Source of the DNA: Youxingia wuxianensis
Lineage (GTDB): Bacteria > Bacillota > Clostridia > Oscillospirales > Ruminococcaceae
Assembly (NCBI RefSeq): GCF_014385085.1
Contig: NZ_JACRTD010000002.1
Span: 186,001-250,000, forward strand
Reading direction: 5' to 3'
DNA length: 64,000 nucleotides
Shown here piece after piece: positions 18,304 through 26,386 of this stretch; within the stretch, counting starts at the first letter, position 1; every line of letters starts with the position of its first letter. The position numbers and the translations under genes are program-made. The notes under the pieces are model-generated. The model saw only the letters and a program-made list of their open reading frames with translations, made no database searches and was not told the DNA's origin.

Positions 18304-18687
18304 TTAATTTTCTTGTATAGCGGCAATAACCTCCACCTCGACCAAAGCGCCTTTGGGAAGCTCTTTCACCGCGATACACGAGCGTGCGGGTTTTCCGGTG
18401 AAATATTGCGCATAAACTTCGTTGAACGCAGAAAAGCCGCTCATATCGGTAAGAAAGCAGGCCGTTTTTACCGCGTTTTCAAAATTTGTTCCTCCCGCCC
18501 GCAGTACCGCCGAAAGATTTTCCATTACCTGTTTTGTCTGCTCCGCAATAGTTTCTCCAGTTATTTTTCCCGTTTCGGGATCAATCGGAATTTGACCTGA
18601 GGTATACAGTAAGGAGCCGCATTTAATCGCCTGGGAATAAGGGCCAATCGCCGCAGGAGCTTTTTGGGTTGAGATAATTTCCAACAT
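18304..18687 (-). CDS. ridA: RidA (YjgF/YER057c/UK114) family protein
   Basis: The 127-residue protein matches RidA, which hydrolyses reactive enamine/imine intermediates released by PLP enzymes. Conserved landmarks are APAAIGPYSQAI, GQIPIDPETG, and ARSCIAVKELPKGALVEVE, which holds the active-site arginine. I place the start at 18687, where AAAGGATG gives a usable ribosome binding site; the ATG at 18696 directly abuts it. An extended -10 element lies upstream. Confidence 0.94.
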   Translation of the reverse strand: MLEIISTQKAPAAIGPYSQAIKCGSLLYTSGQIPIDPETGKITGETIAEQTKQVMENLSAVLRAGGTNFENAVKTACFLTDMSGFSAFNEVYAQYFTGKPARSCIAVKELPKGALVEVEVIAAIQEN

Positions 18688-18720
18688 AGCTTTCATCCTT
18701 TCATTTATTCATCTAAAACA

Positions 18721-18749
18721 ATTATAACAGTGGAATCCCGATTAGGGAA
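18721..18749 (-). promoter_or_regulatory. Promoter of ridA
   Basis: On the minus strand TGTTATAAT is an extended -10 (TATAAT at 18721-18726), with TTCCCT 17 bases upstream (18744-18749) as a weak -35. Confidence 0.5.
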
Positions 18750-19052
18750 TAACATAGATCATATTTACTGATAAATTTTTACCATAAAATTTATATATTT
18801 TATTGCCTGATTGAAGCCCCCATATATAACGGTCTCTTTGCAAAAAATCAAACGAGCCGCTTGCAAGGCCAAGATTGCTCTTAAATAAAGGTCTCCGATT
18901 TACAATAAACCGGAGGCCTTTATCTATGGGAATTACAATCATATAGTGGCGGAAACGGTTTTCTCTGCAAGAATGGAATAGATTTGACTGGCGGCAATAA
19001 GGTTCCCTTGACAGAAAGAAGGAAAAATAATTTACTGGCAAATGGGAAAAAA
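18750..19052. other. Intergenic stretch without a recognisable gene
   Basis: No supported coding region was found between the ridA promoter and the first surface-protein promoter. An 11-bp inverted repeat (AAAGGTCTCCG at 18887-18897, CGGAGGCCTTT at 18911-18921, one G-T pair) could form a hairpin, but no T-run follows. Confidence 0.5.
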
Positions 19053-19067
19053 TTACAAAAAAGTAAC
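19053..19067. promoter_or_regulatory. TTAC-N6-GTAAC box, surface gene A
   Basis: TTACAAAAAAGTAAC ends 19 bp before the -35 of the first surface-protein gene. The same pattern precedes its two paralogs. Confidence 0.5.
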
Positions 19068-19086
19068 AAATTGGTGTCAAAACCTA

Positions 19087-19115
19087 TTGACAAATAATTC
19101 CAAATAAGGTAATAT
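19087..19115 (+). promoter_or_regulatory. Promoter of surface gene A
   Basis: TTGACA (19087-19092) and TAATAT (19110-19115), 17-bp spacer. Confidence 0.8.
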
Positions 19116-19195
19116 ATGGATAACCAAGGGAGGCTGGAGAGAGCGTCCCGCGGAAATTAAGACTGATTGAAAATTCTTAAGGAGGATTTAAGACT

Positions 19196-20389
19196 ATGAA
19201 AAAAGTACTTTCTTTAGTACTGGCTGCGGCGATGGTTCTGTCCCTGGGCGTTGTTTCCTTCGCTGCTGACCTGGGAAAAGACATTGAGGTTGAGCCAACC
19301 GCTTCTTTAGTGTGGTATGACGAAGATGGCAATGCGATTACCCCAGCTACAGCAAATGCTGGTGGCACTGTAATGGTTAATGACGTGTACTTTGGCGATA
19401 CCATCTATATTGAGTTGGCTGATTTAGATACTGATGCAGATATTAAAGGTGTAACTTTTGCTGACAGCGATGACTTTACCCTCTCTACTTCCAAGAGCAC
19501 CAACGGTGCGATCGTTAAATCCGTTCAGCGTCTTGAAGGCAAAAAATTCGATGCGGGTACAGATTTAGCCGGCCGTACGGACGTAATCGAAATTAAACTG
19601 AACGATTCTACTACTACCGATGAGAAAAAGGTAGAGTTCTCCCTGGTATTTAAAGCCAAAGAAGCGGGTGCTCTTAATGGTGGTGACAACTATCCGAAGA
19701 GCGCGAAATTTACCTTTGACATCAAACTGTATGTCACAAACCGTGAAGAAGATGCGGACGCTACCATCGAAGCAGGCGATAAAGTTGTTATCAATCCTGT
19801 TTCCAACGACAAAAACGAAATCATCTGGACCAACGCTTCCGGCGACGACATCGCGAAATTGGCTTTCGAAGCTAACGACGATGCTGACAGCTTCTATGCG
19901 AAACTGTCCACCAAATACAACACCGCTATCGCTACCAAATACGGCGATCCGGTAGGCGCTGAAATGTATTTCTGGACCTTCACTGGTTCTGCCACCATCG
20001 ACTCCACCGCGAGAGCTACCCTGACCCTGTACAACCCATTTGATGAAGAAGACGATGTTGACTTCGCTAATGGTTACTGGTACACCGTAGACGCGGACGG
20101 CGTTGTATCCGAAGTGAAAAACCTGACCTACGTTGACACTGACGAAGATGGCAACGATGTTGATGGTTTCAGAGTAAAAACCAGAACTCTGGGCAACTAC
20201 ATCTTCTCCGATGTAGAACTGGATCTGGAAGAAGTTAACGCTGATGCAGAAGACGATGGCACCACTGATGCGGACGGCAAACCGATCCCGAACACTGGTT
20301 CCAGCGACATGGTAAACGTAGCGGTAGTTGCTGCTGTAGTTTCCCTGGCTGCTGCTGGCGCAGTTGCTTTCAAAAAAGCTTCTAAATAA
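19196..20389 (+). CDS. Cell-wall-anchored surface protein A (unrecognised family)
   Basis: The 397-residue protein has a signal peptide (residues 1 to about 24, ending VVSFAA), an acidic extracellular region and a C-terminal sorting signal: IPNTG, a hydrophobic helix (MVNVAVVAAVVSLAAAGAVAF) and a KKASK tail. Sortase would link it to peptidoglycan. The central part contains FTLSTSKSTNGAIVKS, which recurs in both following genes, so the three form a family. I do not recognise a functional domain. Codon choice is strikingly uniform and GC-rich, as in highly expressed genes. AAGGAGG precedes the ATG. Its last 600 bp are almost identical to those of the next gene. Confidence 0.85.
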   Translation: MKKVLSLVLAAAMVLSLGVVSFAADLGKDIEVEPTASLVWYDEDGNAITPATANAGGTVMVNDVYFGDTIYIELADLDTDADIKGVTFADSDDFTLSTSKSTNGAIVKSVQRLEGKKFDAGTDLAGRTDVIEIKLNDSTTTDEKKVEFSLVFKAKEAGALNGGDNYPKSAKFTFDIKLYVTNREEDADATIEAGDKVVINPVSNDKNEIIWTNASGDDIAKLAFEANDDADSFYAKLSTKYNTAIATKYGDPVGAEMYFWTFTGSATIDSTARATLTLYNPFDEEDDVDFANGYWYTVDADGVVSEVKNLTYVDTDEDGNDVDGFRVKTRTLGNYIFSDVELDLEEVNADAEDDGTTDADGKPIPNTGSSDMVNVAVVAAVVSLAAAGAVAFKKASK

Positions 20390-20432
20390 TTAATTGATCG
20401 TTAATTATTAAAAGGCAATAACCGTAAGGTTA
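19823..20432 (+). repeat. Direct repeat, copy 1 (3' half of surface gene A)
   Basis: This stretch recurs exactly 1500 bp downstream (21323-21932) with about ten substitutions over the coding part; it runs into the 3' untranslated region and ends before the terminators. Confidence 0.9.
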
Positions 20433-20436
20433 ACAG

Positions 20437-20477
20437 CCACCCGGTCGTCTCTCCGCGGCCGGGTGGTTTTTATTTTT
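20437..20477 (+). terminator. Terminator of surface gene A
   Basis: CCACCCGG pairs with CCGGGTGG and is followed by a T-rich tract (TTTTTATTTTT). Confidence 0.85.
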
Positions 20478-20494
20478 ATAAAAATTTCCAAATA

Positions 20495-20508
20495 TTACCA
20501 GTTGGTAA
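20495..20508. promoter_or_regulatory. Perfect palindrome TTACCAGTTGGTAA upstream of surface gene B
   Basis: A variant of the TTAC-N6-GTAA box shared by the surface-protein promoters, here fully palindromic and 52 bp upstream of the -35. Confidence 0.45.
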
Positions 20509-20526
20509 CAATAACCAAAGAAAAAA

Positions 20527-20541
20527 TTACAAATTAGTTAC
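20527..20541. promoter_or_regulatory. TTAC-N6-GTTAC box, surface gene B
   Basis: TTACAAATTAGTTAC ends 19 bp before the -35, the same spacing as at surface gene A. Confidence 0.45.
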
Positions 20542-20560
20542 AAAAAGATGTCAAAACCTA

Positions 20561-20589
20561 TTGACAAATCTTCCACGGCAGGTTATACT
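20561..20589 (+). promoter_or_regulatory. Promoter of surface gene B
   Basis: TTGACA (20561-20566) and TATACT (20584-20589), 17-bp spacer. The sequence just upstream (GTCAAAACCTATTGACAAAT) is identical to that of gene A. Confidence 0.8.
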
Positions 20590-20674
20590 AGGAAACAACA
20601 AAGGGAGATGTTGGAGAGCATCCCTTTGAAAAAATGATTAAGACTGATTAAATTCTTAAGGAGGATTTAAGACT

Positions 20675-21889
20675 ATGAAAAAAGTACTTTCTTTAGTACT
20701 GGTTGCAGCTATGGTTCTGTCCATGGGCGTTGTTTCCTTTGCTGCTTCCGCTGATATCGACGTAACCACTACTACTCCCATTGATACAATGGATGACGAT
20801 GGAAATACTTCCATTCAGCTGGCTGCTGGCAAAACTCTGGTAGCTGACGCTCAGTTTGGCGAAACCTATTATATTGATGTTGATGATTTAGTTGCTGCTG
20901 TGAAGACTGCTATTGACGCTTATGCTGGCGGCGGTACTTCTACTATAGCTGCTGATGATCTGATGGATGGCGATCTGTTCACCTTCTCTACTTCCAAGAG
21001 CACCAACGGCGCGATTGTAAAATCCGTAAGCCGTGAAGAGCGCATTAAATTGGGCACCACCCGTTACAATGCAATCGAAATCGTTCTGAACGATTCCACC
21101 ACCACCGATGAAAAGAAAGTAGAGTTTACCTTCTCTTTCAAAGCGAAAAAAGACTCTGCTGATGACAATGGTAGCGGCGATCCTCAGTTCCTGAAAAACG
21201 ACAAAATCAACTTTGATGTAAAACTGTATGTCACCAACCATGAAGAAGTTGGTACTGATACCACCATGGAAGCTGGCGACAAATTCATCTTCACTCCGGA
21301 ATCCAATGACAAGAACGAAGTTATCTGGACCAACGCTTCCGGCGACGACATCGCGAAATTGGCTTTCGAAGCTAACGACGATGCTGACAGCTTCTATGCG
21401 AAACTGTCCACCAAATACAACACCGCTATCGCTACCAAATACGGCGATCCGGTAGGCGCCGAAATGTACTTCTGGACCTTCACCGGCGCTTCCACCATCG
21501 ACTCCACCGCGAGAGCTACCCTGACCCTGTACAACCCATTTGATGAAGAAGACGATGTTGACTTCGCTAATGGTTTCTGGTACACCGTAGACGCGGACGG
21601 CGTTGTATCCGAAGTGAAAAACCTGACCTACGTTGACACTGACGAAGATGGCAACGATGTTGACGGTTTCAGAGTAAAAACCAGAACTCTGGGCAACTAC
21701 ATCTTCTCCGATGTAGAACTGGATCTGGAAGAAGTTAACGCTGATGCAAAAGACGATGGCACCACTGATGCGGACGGCAAACCGATCCCGAACACTGGTT
21801 CCAGCGACATGGTAAACGTAGCGGTAGTTGCTGCTGTAGTTTCCTTGGCTGCTGCTGGCGCAGTTGCTTTCAAAAAAGCTTCTAAATAA
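20675..21889 (+). CDS. Cell-wall-anchored surface protein B, tandem paralog of A
   Basis: The 404-residue protein shares the signal peptide (MKKVLSLVL...), the FTFSTSKSTNGAIVKS segment and the IPNTG sorting signal with the preceding gene. From about residue 217 to the end the two proteins are nearly identical, while the N-terminal third diverges (30-90% different by eye, not computed). This mosaic fits a tandem duplication with later divergence of the exposed N-terminal part or gene conversion of the 3' half. It has its own promoter, box and terminator, so it is a separate transcript. Function unknown. Confidence 0.85.
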   Translation: MKKVLSLVLVAAMVLSMGVVSFAASADIDVTTTTPIDTMDDDGNTSIQLAAGKTLVADAQFGETYYIDVDDLVAAVKTAIDAYAGGGTSTIAADDLMDGDLFTFSTSKSTNGAIVKSVSREERIKLGTTRYNAIEIVLNDSTTTDEKKVEFTFSFKAKKDSADDNGSGDPQFLKNDKINFDVKLYVTNHEEVGTDTTMEAGDKFIFTPESNDKNEVIWTNASGDDIAKLAFEANDDADSFYAKLSTKYNTAIATKYGDPVGAEMYFWTFTGASTIDSTARATLTLYNPFDEEDDVDFANGFWYTVDADGVVSEVKNLTYVDTDEDGNDVDGFRVKTRTLGNYIFSDVELDLEEVNADAKDDGTTDADGKPIPNTGSSDMVNVAVVAAVVSLAAAGAVAFKKASK

Positions 21890-21932
21890 TTAATTGATCG
21901 TTAATTATTAAAAAGTAATAACCGTAAGGTTA
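21323..21932 (+). repeat. Direct repeat, copy 2 (3' half of surface gene B)
   Basis: Second copy of the roughly 610-bp near-identical block; substitutions are mostly silent except a small cluster near 21484-21493 and a Tyr/Phe and Glu/Lys change. Confidence 0.9.
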
Positions 21933-21939
21933 TAATAGG

Positions 21940-21974
21940 CTACCGGCTGTCTCTCCACAGCCGGTAGTTTTTTA
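21940..21974 (+). terminator. Terminator of surface gene B
   Basis: CTACCGGCTGT pairs with ACAGCCGGTAG and is followed by TTTTTT. Confidence 0.88.
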
Positions 21975-21983
21975 TTATATACG

Positions 21984-22014
21984 AAAAGAGCACCCCTAAG
22001 GGGTGCTCTTTTTT
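21984..22014. terminator. Second hairpin terminator after surface gene B
   Basis: AAAAGAGCACCCC-TAA-GGGGTGCTCTTTTTT is a symmetrical terminator hairpin. Its CCCCTAAGGGG core recurs in the terminator of surface gene C. Confidence 0.85.
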
Positions 22015-22052
22015 CTATCGGAATAGGGAAAGGACAGGGAATGGGAAAGAAA

Positions 22053-22067
22053 TTACAAATTGTTACC
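22053..22067. promoter_or_regulatory. TTAC-like box upstream of surface gene C (distal)
   Basis: TTACAAATTGTTACC is a variant of the shared box with a five-base spacer; a TTGACA/TATACA promoter (22093-22121, 17-bp spacer) follows 25 bp later. Confidence 0.4.
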
Positions 22068-22092
22068 TTTTTTAATTATAAAAAATTAGAAA

Positions 22093-22121
22093 TTGACATA
22101 TCAAGCAATATGTGTTATACA
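22093..22121 (+). promoter_or_regulatory. Distal promoter candidate of surface gene C
   Basis: TTGACA (22093-22098) and TATACA (22116-22121), 17-bp spacer. Confidence 0.5.
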
Positions 22122-22155
22122 TTATTATAATATATAAGCAAAATGACGGACGTTA

Positions 22156-22170
22156 TTACAAATTGGTAAC
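22156..22170. promoter_or_regulatory. TTAC-N6-GTAAC box, surface gene C (proximal)
   Basis: TTACAAATTGGTAAC ends 9 bp before the proximal -35, one helical turn closer than the boxes of genes A and B. Confidence 0.5.
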
Positions 22171-22179
22171 AAAAACCTC

Positions 22180-22208
22180 TTGAAAAGTTACAAAGTGTAA
22201 TATATACT
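22180..22208 (+). promoter_or_regulatory. Proximal promoter of surface gene C
   Basis: TTGAAA (22180-22185) and TATACT (22203-22208), 17-bp spacer. Confidence 0.7.
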
Positions 22209-22258
22209 ACAATCACGGGGCAACGATCCCGAGAAAAATTTCAGGAGGAAATAAACCA

Positions 22259-23536
22259 ATGAAAAAAGTACTTGCATTTTTACTTGCAGTATCCGCTTCT
22301 CTTTCCGTAGGCGTTACCGCTCTTGCGGATGACATCATTGATAATAACGAAAATTCTTCTATCGTAGCGCAGGAAGATAGTTCTTCTGAGGACAGCTCTT
22401 CTGAGGACAGCTCTTCTGAAGACAGCTCTTCCGAGGACAGCTCTTCCGAGGACAGCTCTTCCGAAGGCAGCTCTTCCGAAGGCAGCTCTTCCGAAGGCAG
22501 CTCTTCTGAAAACGGCTCCTCTGACAGCTCTTCTGAAGAAGAGGCTCCTGCAGTTGATCCTTCCGCTTTCATTTTCGGCGCGACTGAAGATGGCACTACC
22601 CTGGAAGATTTGCTGACCCCTGGTAAAGAGTACAAATTCCCGGTACAGATGGTATTTGGCTCCGAAGCAAAAGACCTGACCGAAGATATGCTGGAAGATT
22701 TCAAATTCACCTACTCCAAACTTTCCACCAACGGCGTAAAAACCTTTAAAATCGACGAGTACAAAGGTAAATACTATCTGCACGTTGAAATTAAAGAAAC
22801 TACTCCGCTCAAAGCAGTACAGGTAAAATACAACATTAAGTTTGTAAGAAAGAGCAACAACCTATCTGTATTTGCTCAGCAGGTAAAATTTGAGTATGGT
22901 TACGAAGAAGCTAACAATGACTATATCAATGGTCTTGACAAAGGCGACGTAATCGAAGTTGATAACTCCAACCCGATCATCACCGACGATCAGTTTGATG
23001 ATATCGCGAAGATCAACGACTACAAAAATGTAACTCTGTCCGGCTCTGATTGGAAATTCACTGTTAACGTAACAGATGAAAGCACCAAAAACTTCCTGTT
23101 CACCAACGCTGGTGTAAAAGAAGTTCTGGCCAAATTCCCGGAACAGGAATTCAAATTCTTCAACTTCTCTGGTAAACCTGCCTTCACTGCGACTGGTAAA
23201 CTGGAACTGAATGTAGATGATATCGTTGATGAGTTCGATAAAATGTATGTGTACAGATATGCTAACGGCAAAATGTATAAATTGAACGCTTCCTTCGATG
23301 CAGAAGAAAACACCCTTTCCTTCAGAACCAACAAACTGGATACCTTTGTAGTAACTGACAAAGAGATCAAAGATGGTACTGTAGTAGTAGAAAACAGCTC
23401 CAGCGACAGCTCCTCTGATGCGGATAAAAACAATCCGGAAACTGGTGCTAGCGATGCAGTAAACGCAGCGGTAGCTATGGCGGTAGCTTCTCTGGCGACT
23501 GCTGGTGCGGTAGCGCTGAAAAAGTTCTCTAAATAA
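22259..23536 (+). CDS. Cell-wall-anchored Ser/Glu-repeat surface protein C
   Basis: The 425-residue protein is a divergent paralog of A and B. It has a signal peptide (1 to about 24, ending TALA), a low-complexity stalk of pentapeptides (S-S-S-E-D/G, residues about 41-85), a region with FKFTYSKLSTNGVKTFKI matching the STNG segment of A and B, and a C-terminal sorting signal NPETG, hydrophobic helix and KKFSK. The stalk probably lifts the domain off the wall and may be modified on serine (inference). The anchor motif differs from IPNTG of A and B. AGGAGG precedes the ATG. Function not recognised. Confidence 0.85.
   Translation: MKKVLAFLLAVSASLSVGVTALADDIIDNNENSSIVAQEDSSSEDSSSEDSSSEDSSSEDSSSEDSSSEGSSSEGSSSEGSSSENGSSDSSSEEEAPAVDPSAFIFGATEDGTTLEDLLTPGKEYKFPVQMVFGSEAKDLTEDMLEDFKFTYSKLSTNGVKTFKIDEYKGKYYLHVEIKETTPLKAVQVKYNIKFVRKSNNLSVFAQQVKFEYGYEEANNDYINGLDKGDVIEVDNSNPIITDDQFDDIAKINDYKNVTLSGSDWKFTVNVTDESTKNFLFTNAGVKEVLAKFPEQEFKFFNFSGKPAFTATGKLELNVDDIVDEFDKMYVYRYANGKMYKLNASFDAEENTLSFRTNKLDTFVVTDKEIKDGTVVVENSSSDSSSDADKNNPETGASDAVNAAVAMAVASLATAGAVALKKFSK
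22379..22513 (+). repeat. Nine 15-bp tandem repeats encoding SSSE(D/G/N)
   Basis: Nine in-frame 15-bp units (consensus AGCTCTTCYGARGRC) encode the Ser-Glu stalk of surface protein C. Being a multiple of three, copy-number change would alter stalk length without breaking the frame. Confidence 0.95.
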
Positions 23537-23557
23537 GATTTAAAGAACAAAAAGTTT

Positions 23558-23593
23558 GGGCAGACCCCTAAGGGGTCTGCCCATTTGTTTTTC
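23558..23593 (+). terminator. Terminator of surface gene C
   Basis: GGGCAGACCCC-TA-AGGGGTCTGCCC hairpin followed by TTTGTTTTT. Confidence 0.88.
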
Positions 23594-23642
23594 TCTTTAC
23601 AAATAGGAAGAAAAGGTATATAATTAAAAAAAATAAAAACGC

Positions 23643-23737
23643 CATATGGGGTGCTGGCTGTGAGTCGGCTGAGAGTGGGCATAAATGCTTATAACCCTTG
23701 AACCTGATCTGGGTAATGCCAGCGTAGGAAGATGTTG
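23643..23737 (+). ncRNA. TPP riboswitch (THI element)
   Basis: The conserved core is present: GGGGTGC, then CGGCTGAGAGTGGGC, then ACCCTTGAACCTGATC and GGGTAATGCCAGCGTAGGAAG. These are the pyrimidine-sensing CTGAGA and pyrophosphate-sensing segments. It precedes thiT and is followed by a terminator, so thiamine pyrophosphate would switch transcription off. Confidence 0.97.
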
Positions 23738-23754
23738 TTTTGCTTGTCCTTTTA

Positions 23755-23784
23755 CGCCGCAGGGGTTATCTTGTGGTGTTTTTT
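23755..23784 (+). terminator. Terminator of the TPP riboswitch
   Basis: CGCCGCA pairs with TGTGGTG (two G-T pairs) and is followed by TTTTTT, 38 bp before thiT. Confidence 0.75.
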
Positions 23785-23821
23785 AATTTTAATTAATTAA
23801 AAAAAGGGGACGGAAAAAACA

Positions 23822-24379
23822 ATGAACGTAACTACTCGTAAACTCACACACAGCGCACTAATGGTAGCGCTGGCCACGATTTTATCGCTGGTAACAATTT
23901 TTAAAGCGCCTAACGGCGGTTCGGTTACTGCCGCCAGCATGGTGCCGATTATTATTATCGCTTTAATGTACAATACCAGCTGGGCCTTATTGACTTCTTT
24001 GGCTTATTCGGGAATACAGATGTTATTGGGGTTCTATCCACCACCGACACAGGATTTTATTTCGTTTGTTTTGGTAATCCTGCTGGATTATGTGGTTGCT
24101 TTCGGCGTGTTGGGACTGGCCGGGGTGTTTGCCCGCAGATTTAAAAATAAGGTGCTGGGCGCCTGTATTGGTACTATTATTGTAATGGCGTTACGCTTTA
24201 TCTGCCATTTCCTGTCAGGAATATTGATCTGGACGTCTTACGCGCCGGAGGGAATGCCTGTATGGCTGTATTCCTTTACATATAACGGAGCTTATATGTT
24301 ATTTGAAGCAATCATTAGCGTGGTTGTGATTGCGCTGATTGTAAAATATATCAATCTCGACAAACTCAAGGCAAAATAG
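23822..24379 (+). CDS. thiT: Energy-coupled thiamine transporter S component ThiT
   Basis: The 185-residue, six-helix membrane protein is an ECF-type substrate-binding component. KAPNGGSVTAASMVPI and YNTSWALLTS fit the ThiT family, and the TPP riboswitch upstream independently points to thiamine. The shared ECF ATPase/T module (EcfA1A2T) is not in the window and must be encoded elsewhere. The gene is monocistronic, closed by a palindromic terminator. Confidence 0.95.
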   Translation: MNVTTRKLTHSALMVALATILSLVTIFKAPNGGSVTAASMVPIIIIALMYNTSWALLTSLAYSGIQMLLGFYPPPTQDFISFVLVILLDYVVAFGVLGLAGVFARRFKNKVLGACIGTIIVMALRFICHFLSGILIWTSYAPEGMPVWLYSFTYNGAYMLFEAIISVVVIALIVKYINLDKLKAK

Positions 24380-24396
24380 GCCGCAGTACAGTTAGA

Positions 24397-24430
24397 GAAA
24401 CCGCCTGCCGTGATCACGGCAGGCGGTTTC
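24397..24430. terminator. Bidirectional terminator between thiT and the flippase gene
   Basis: A 34-base perfect palindrome (GAAACCGCCTGCCGTGA and complement) with T-rich flank. Confidence 0.88.
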
Positions 24431-24436
24431 TTATTT

Positions 24437-25828
24437 TTATCTTCGGGATAAAAACCGTCTTAAATTCAACAGAAGCATTTTAAAGTTTACTGCGATCATG
24501 AATAAACAAAGAAGGGCCTCAATCCATACCCATCCGGTTTCTAAATTTAGGATCACCAGAGTTTGCGTCAACAGGATAAGCAGATTAAAAGCAACCTTAG
24601 GCACATTCCAATGGAGTTTGATAAATCGGCGGGTATTCAGAGCCCTTAGGCAGAAAACGACAAAGTAGCTGATAAAGGAAGCAAAGGTCGCGCCGTTGAC
24701 GCCCCAAAGGGGGATTAGCATGAAGTTAAGGACAATGTTGATCACCGCCCCGGCGGCTGTGGTCATCAAAGTGAGCATACTTTTCTTTTCCACCATATAG
24801 ATACTTCCCAAAAAGGTAACAAAACAGGAAAAGGTGGTAGCCATAATCAAAAATGGCATATACTGCCAAGACTCATAAAAGGCGGGGGAAGCAAAGATTT
24901 TGGTAATCAGTTTGCAAAAAAGGATCAGCCCGGACGCTGCGATAAAAATCATTGACTGATATGCGTTGAACACATTGCTAAAGAAGCTTTCCTGTCCGGG
25001 ACGCTCACTTTCTGTAATAGCGGACATCTGCCAGGCGTCTGAGAAGATACCTGACACCAGTATAATCATGGTAGGGATTTTATAAGCGATCCCCAAGAGA
25101 CCGTTTGCCTGTTCGTTAATCATAAAGGTTACCAGGTATCGGTCAGAAGCATTTGTGATCCACCAAAAGATCGTGGTGGGAAGCAAGGGAAGGCAAAATT
25201 TAAGCATACTGCCAAAAACCTGCCAGTCCAGCCCTCTAAACCGAATATATTTTCCTAAACTGGCAATGGTAAACAGAAAGACAGAAGAAAACAGGTCGGA
25301 AAGAATCGTTGCTAGTACATAGCCAGTGATCCCTAATTTAAACACTACTAAGAATAGGATATTAAACAAGATAACCATAATAGTGCTAAGGACCCCATCA
25401 AAGGCATATAACTTTACATATTCTTTTGCCCGGACAAACTGGGAACATAAGGAGCGCAGACAAGAAGTAAGCACATAAAGATAAATCAGAAGTGAGTACT
25501 CACTGATAATTGGTATCTTCAGCAGCAGGGGACGCAGAAGCAAAAACAGCAAATATCCTCCGGCAACCGTAATAATTCCGGTAGAGAACACATCGGATTT
25601 TCGAACGGAGCGATCCAGCCCAAACCGAATAATACCATTGGAAATGCCCACAGAAACAATCGGGATAATTAAGTTGGCAGTAGGAACGATCAAATCCACA
25701 ATCCCCATATCCCCGGTAGTAAGCACACGGGTATACAAGGGCATCAGCAGAAAAACAAGCACCTTTGAACTAAAGGTGCCGATAGCAAAAATAAAAGTAT
25801 TGGAAATGAGTTTTTTGTACTTATCCAA
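24437..25828 (-). CDS. Polysaccharide (oligosaccharide) flippase, MOP superfamily
   Basis: The 463-residue protein has about 14 transmembrane helices. The N-terminus ISNTFIFAIGTFSSKVLVF and LMPLYTRVLTTGDMG are typical of Wzx-like polysaccharide biosynthesis proteins, which flip undecaprenyl-linked sugars across the membrane. The apparent start is TTG at 25828 with GGGG upstream; this is uncertain, since no ATG with a better site is near. It overlaps no neighbour and lies 24 bp after the small-multidrug gene on the same strand. Substrate unknown; it could serve surface glycans that the MBOAT systems acetylate (speculation). Confidence 0.88.
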   Translation of the reverse strand: MDKYKKLISNTFIFAIGTFSSKVLVFLLMPLYTRVLTTGDMGIVDLIVPTANLIIPIVSVGISNGIIRFGLDRSVRKSDVFSTGIITVAGGYLLFLLLRPLLLKIPIISEYSLLIYLYVLTSCLRSLCSQFVRAKEYVKLYAFDGVLSTIMVILFNILFLVVFKLGITGYVLATILSDLFSSVFLFTIASLGKYIRFRGLDWQVFGSMLKFCLPLLPTTIFWWITNASDRYLVTFMINEQANGLLGIAYKIPTMIILVSGIFSDAWQMSAITESERPGQESFFSNVFNAYQSMIFIAASGLILFCKLITKIFASPAFYESWQYMPFLIMATTFSCFVTFLGSIYMVEKKSMLTLMTTAAGAVINIVLNFMLIPLWGVNGATFASFISYFVVFCLRALNTRRFIKLHWNVPKVAFNLLILLTQTLVILNLETGWVWIEALLCLFMIAVNFKMLLLNLRRFLSRR

Positions 25829-25852
25829 CTGTCAAACCCCGTCTCAATTTAC

Positions 25853-26353
25853 TTATAACAGGCTGATGGCTCCCAGGACTCCATAGGAGCCTAAAGTCAT
25901 AATCACTCCGGCGATAACCACTCCGAGAGCGATGGAGATAAAGGAAGGGAGCATTCGCATCCCAAGCAACGCGGCGATAGCGGCCCCAGACCAAGCGCCT
26001 GTGCCGGGCAGGGGAACAGCCACAAACAAGCAAAGGCCGATCAGTTCGTATTTTGTCACCTTGTCCGCCTTTTTCATCAGGCGGGTTTCAACCTTATGTG
26101 TTATCCCGGAAAGCAGCTTTGTCTGTTTAAGCCATTTAAATAGCGGGCGTCCAAACCAAATAATAAACGGAACCGGAATTAGATTTCCAATCAATGATAT
26201 AACCAGCACCGTATACCAGGGCATTCCTAGGGCAGCGCCCAAAGGAATCGAACCTCGCAGCTCAATTAAAGGTACCATTGAAACAATAAACAAGGCAACC
26301 TCTTTTCCGGCGACCGAAAGAAACTCAAATAATCTATCTATCAACTGGTTCAT
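25853..26353 (-). CDS. Small multidrug export family protein (COG2426)
   Basis: The 166-residue membrane protein matches the putative small multidrug export family (Pfam Sm_multidrug_ex): IELRGSIPLGAALGMPW in the first third and LFVAVPLPGTGAWSGAAIAALLGM in the middle are its hallmarks. About four transmembrane segments are seen. AGGAGG precedes the ATG. The family name comes from weak evidence; actual transport function is not established. Confidence 0.88.
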   Translation of the reverse strand: MNQLIDRLFEFLSVAGKEVALFIVSMVPLIELRGSIPLGAALGMPWYTVLVISLIGNLIPVPFIIWFGRPLFKWLKQTKLLSGITHKVETRLMKKADKVTKYELIGLCLFVAVPLPGTGAWSGAAIAALLGMRMLPSFISIALGVVIAGVIMTLGSYGVLGAISLL

Positions 26354-26386
26354 TGTTCCTCCTGAAAAGGCAAGTTTGAAAAATCC

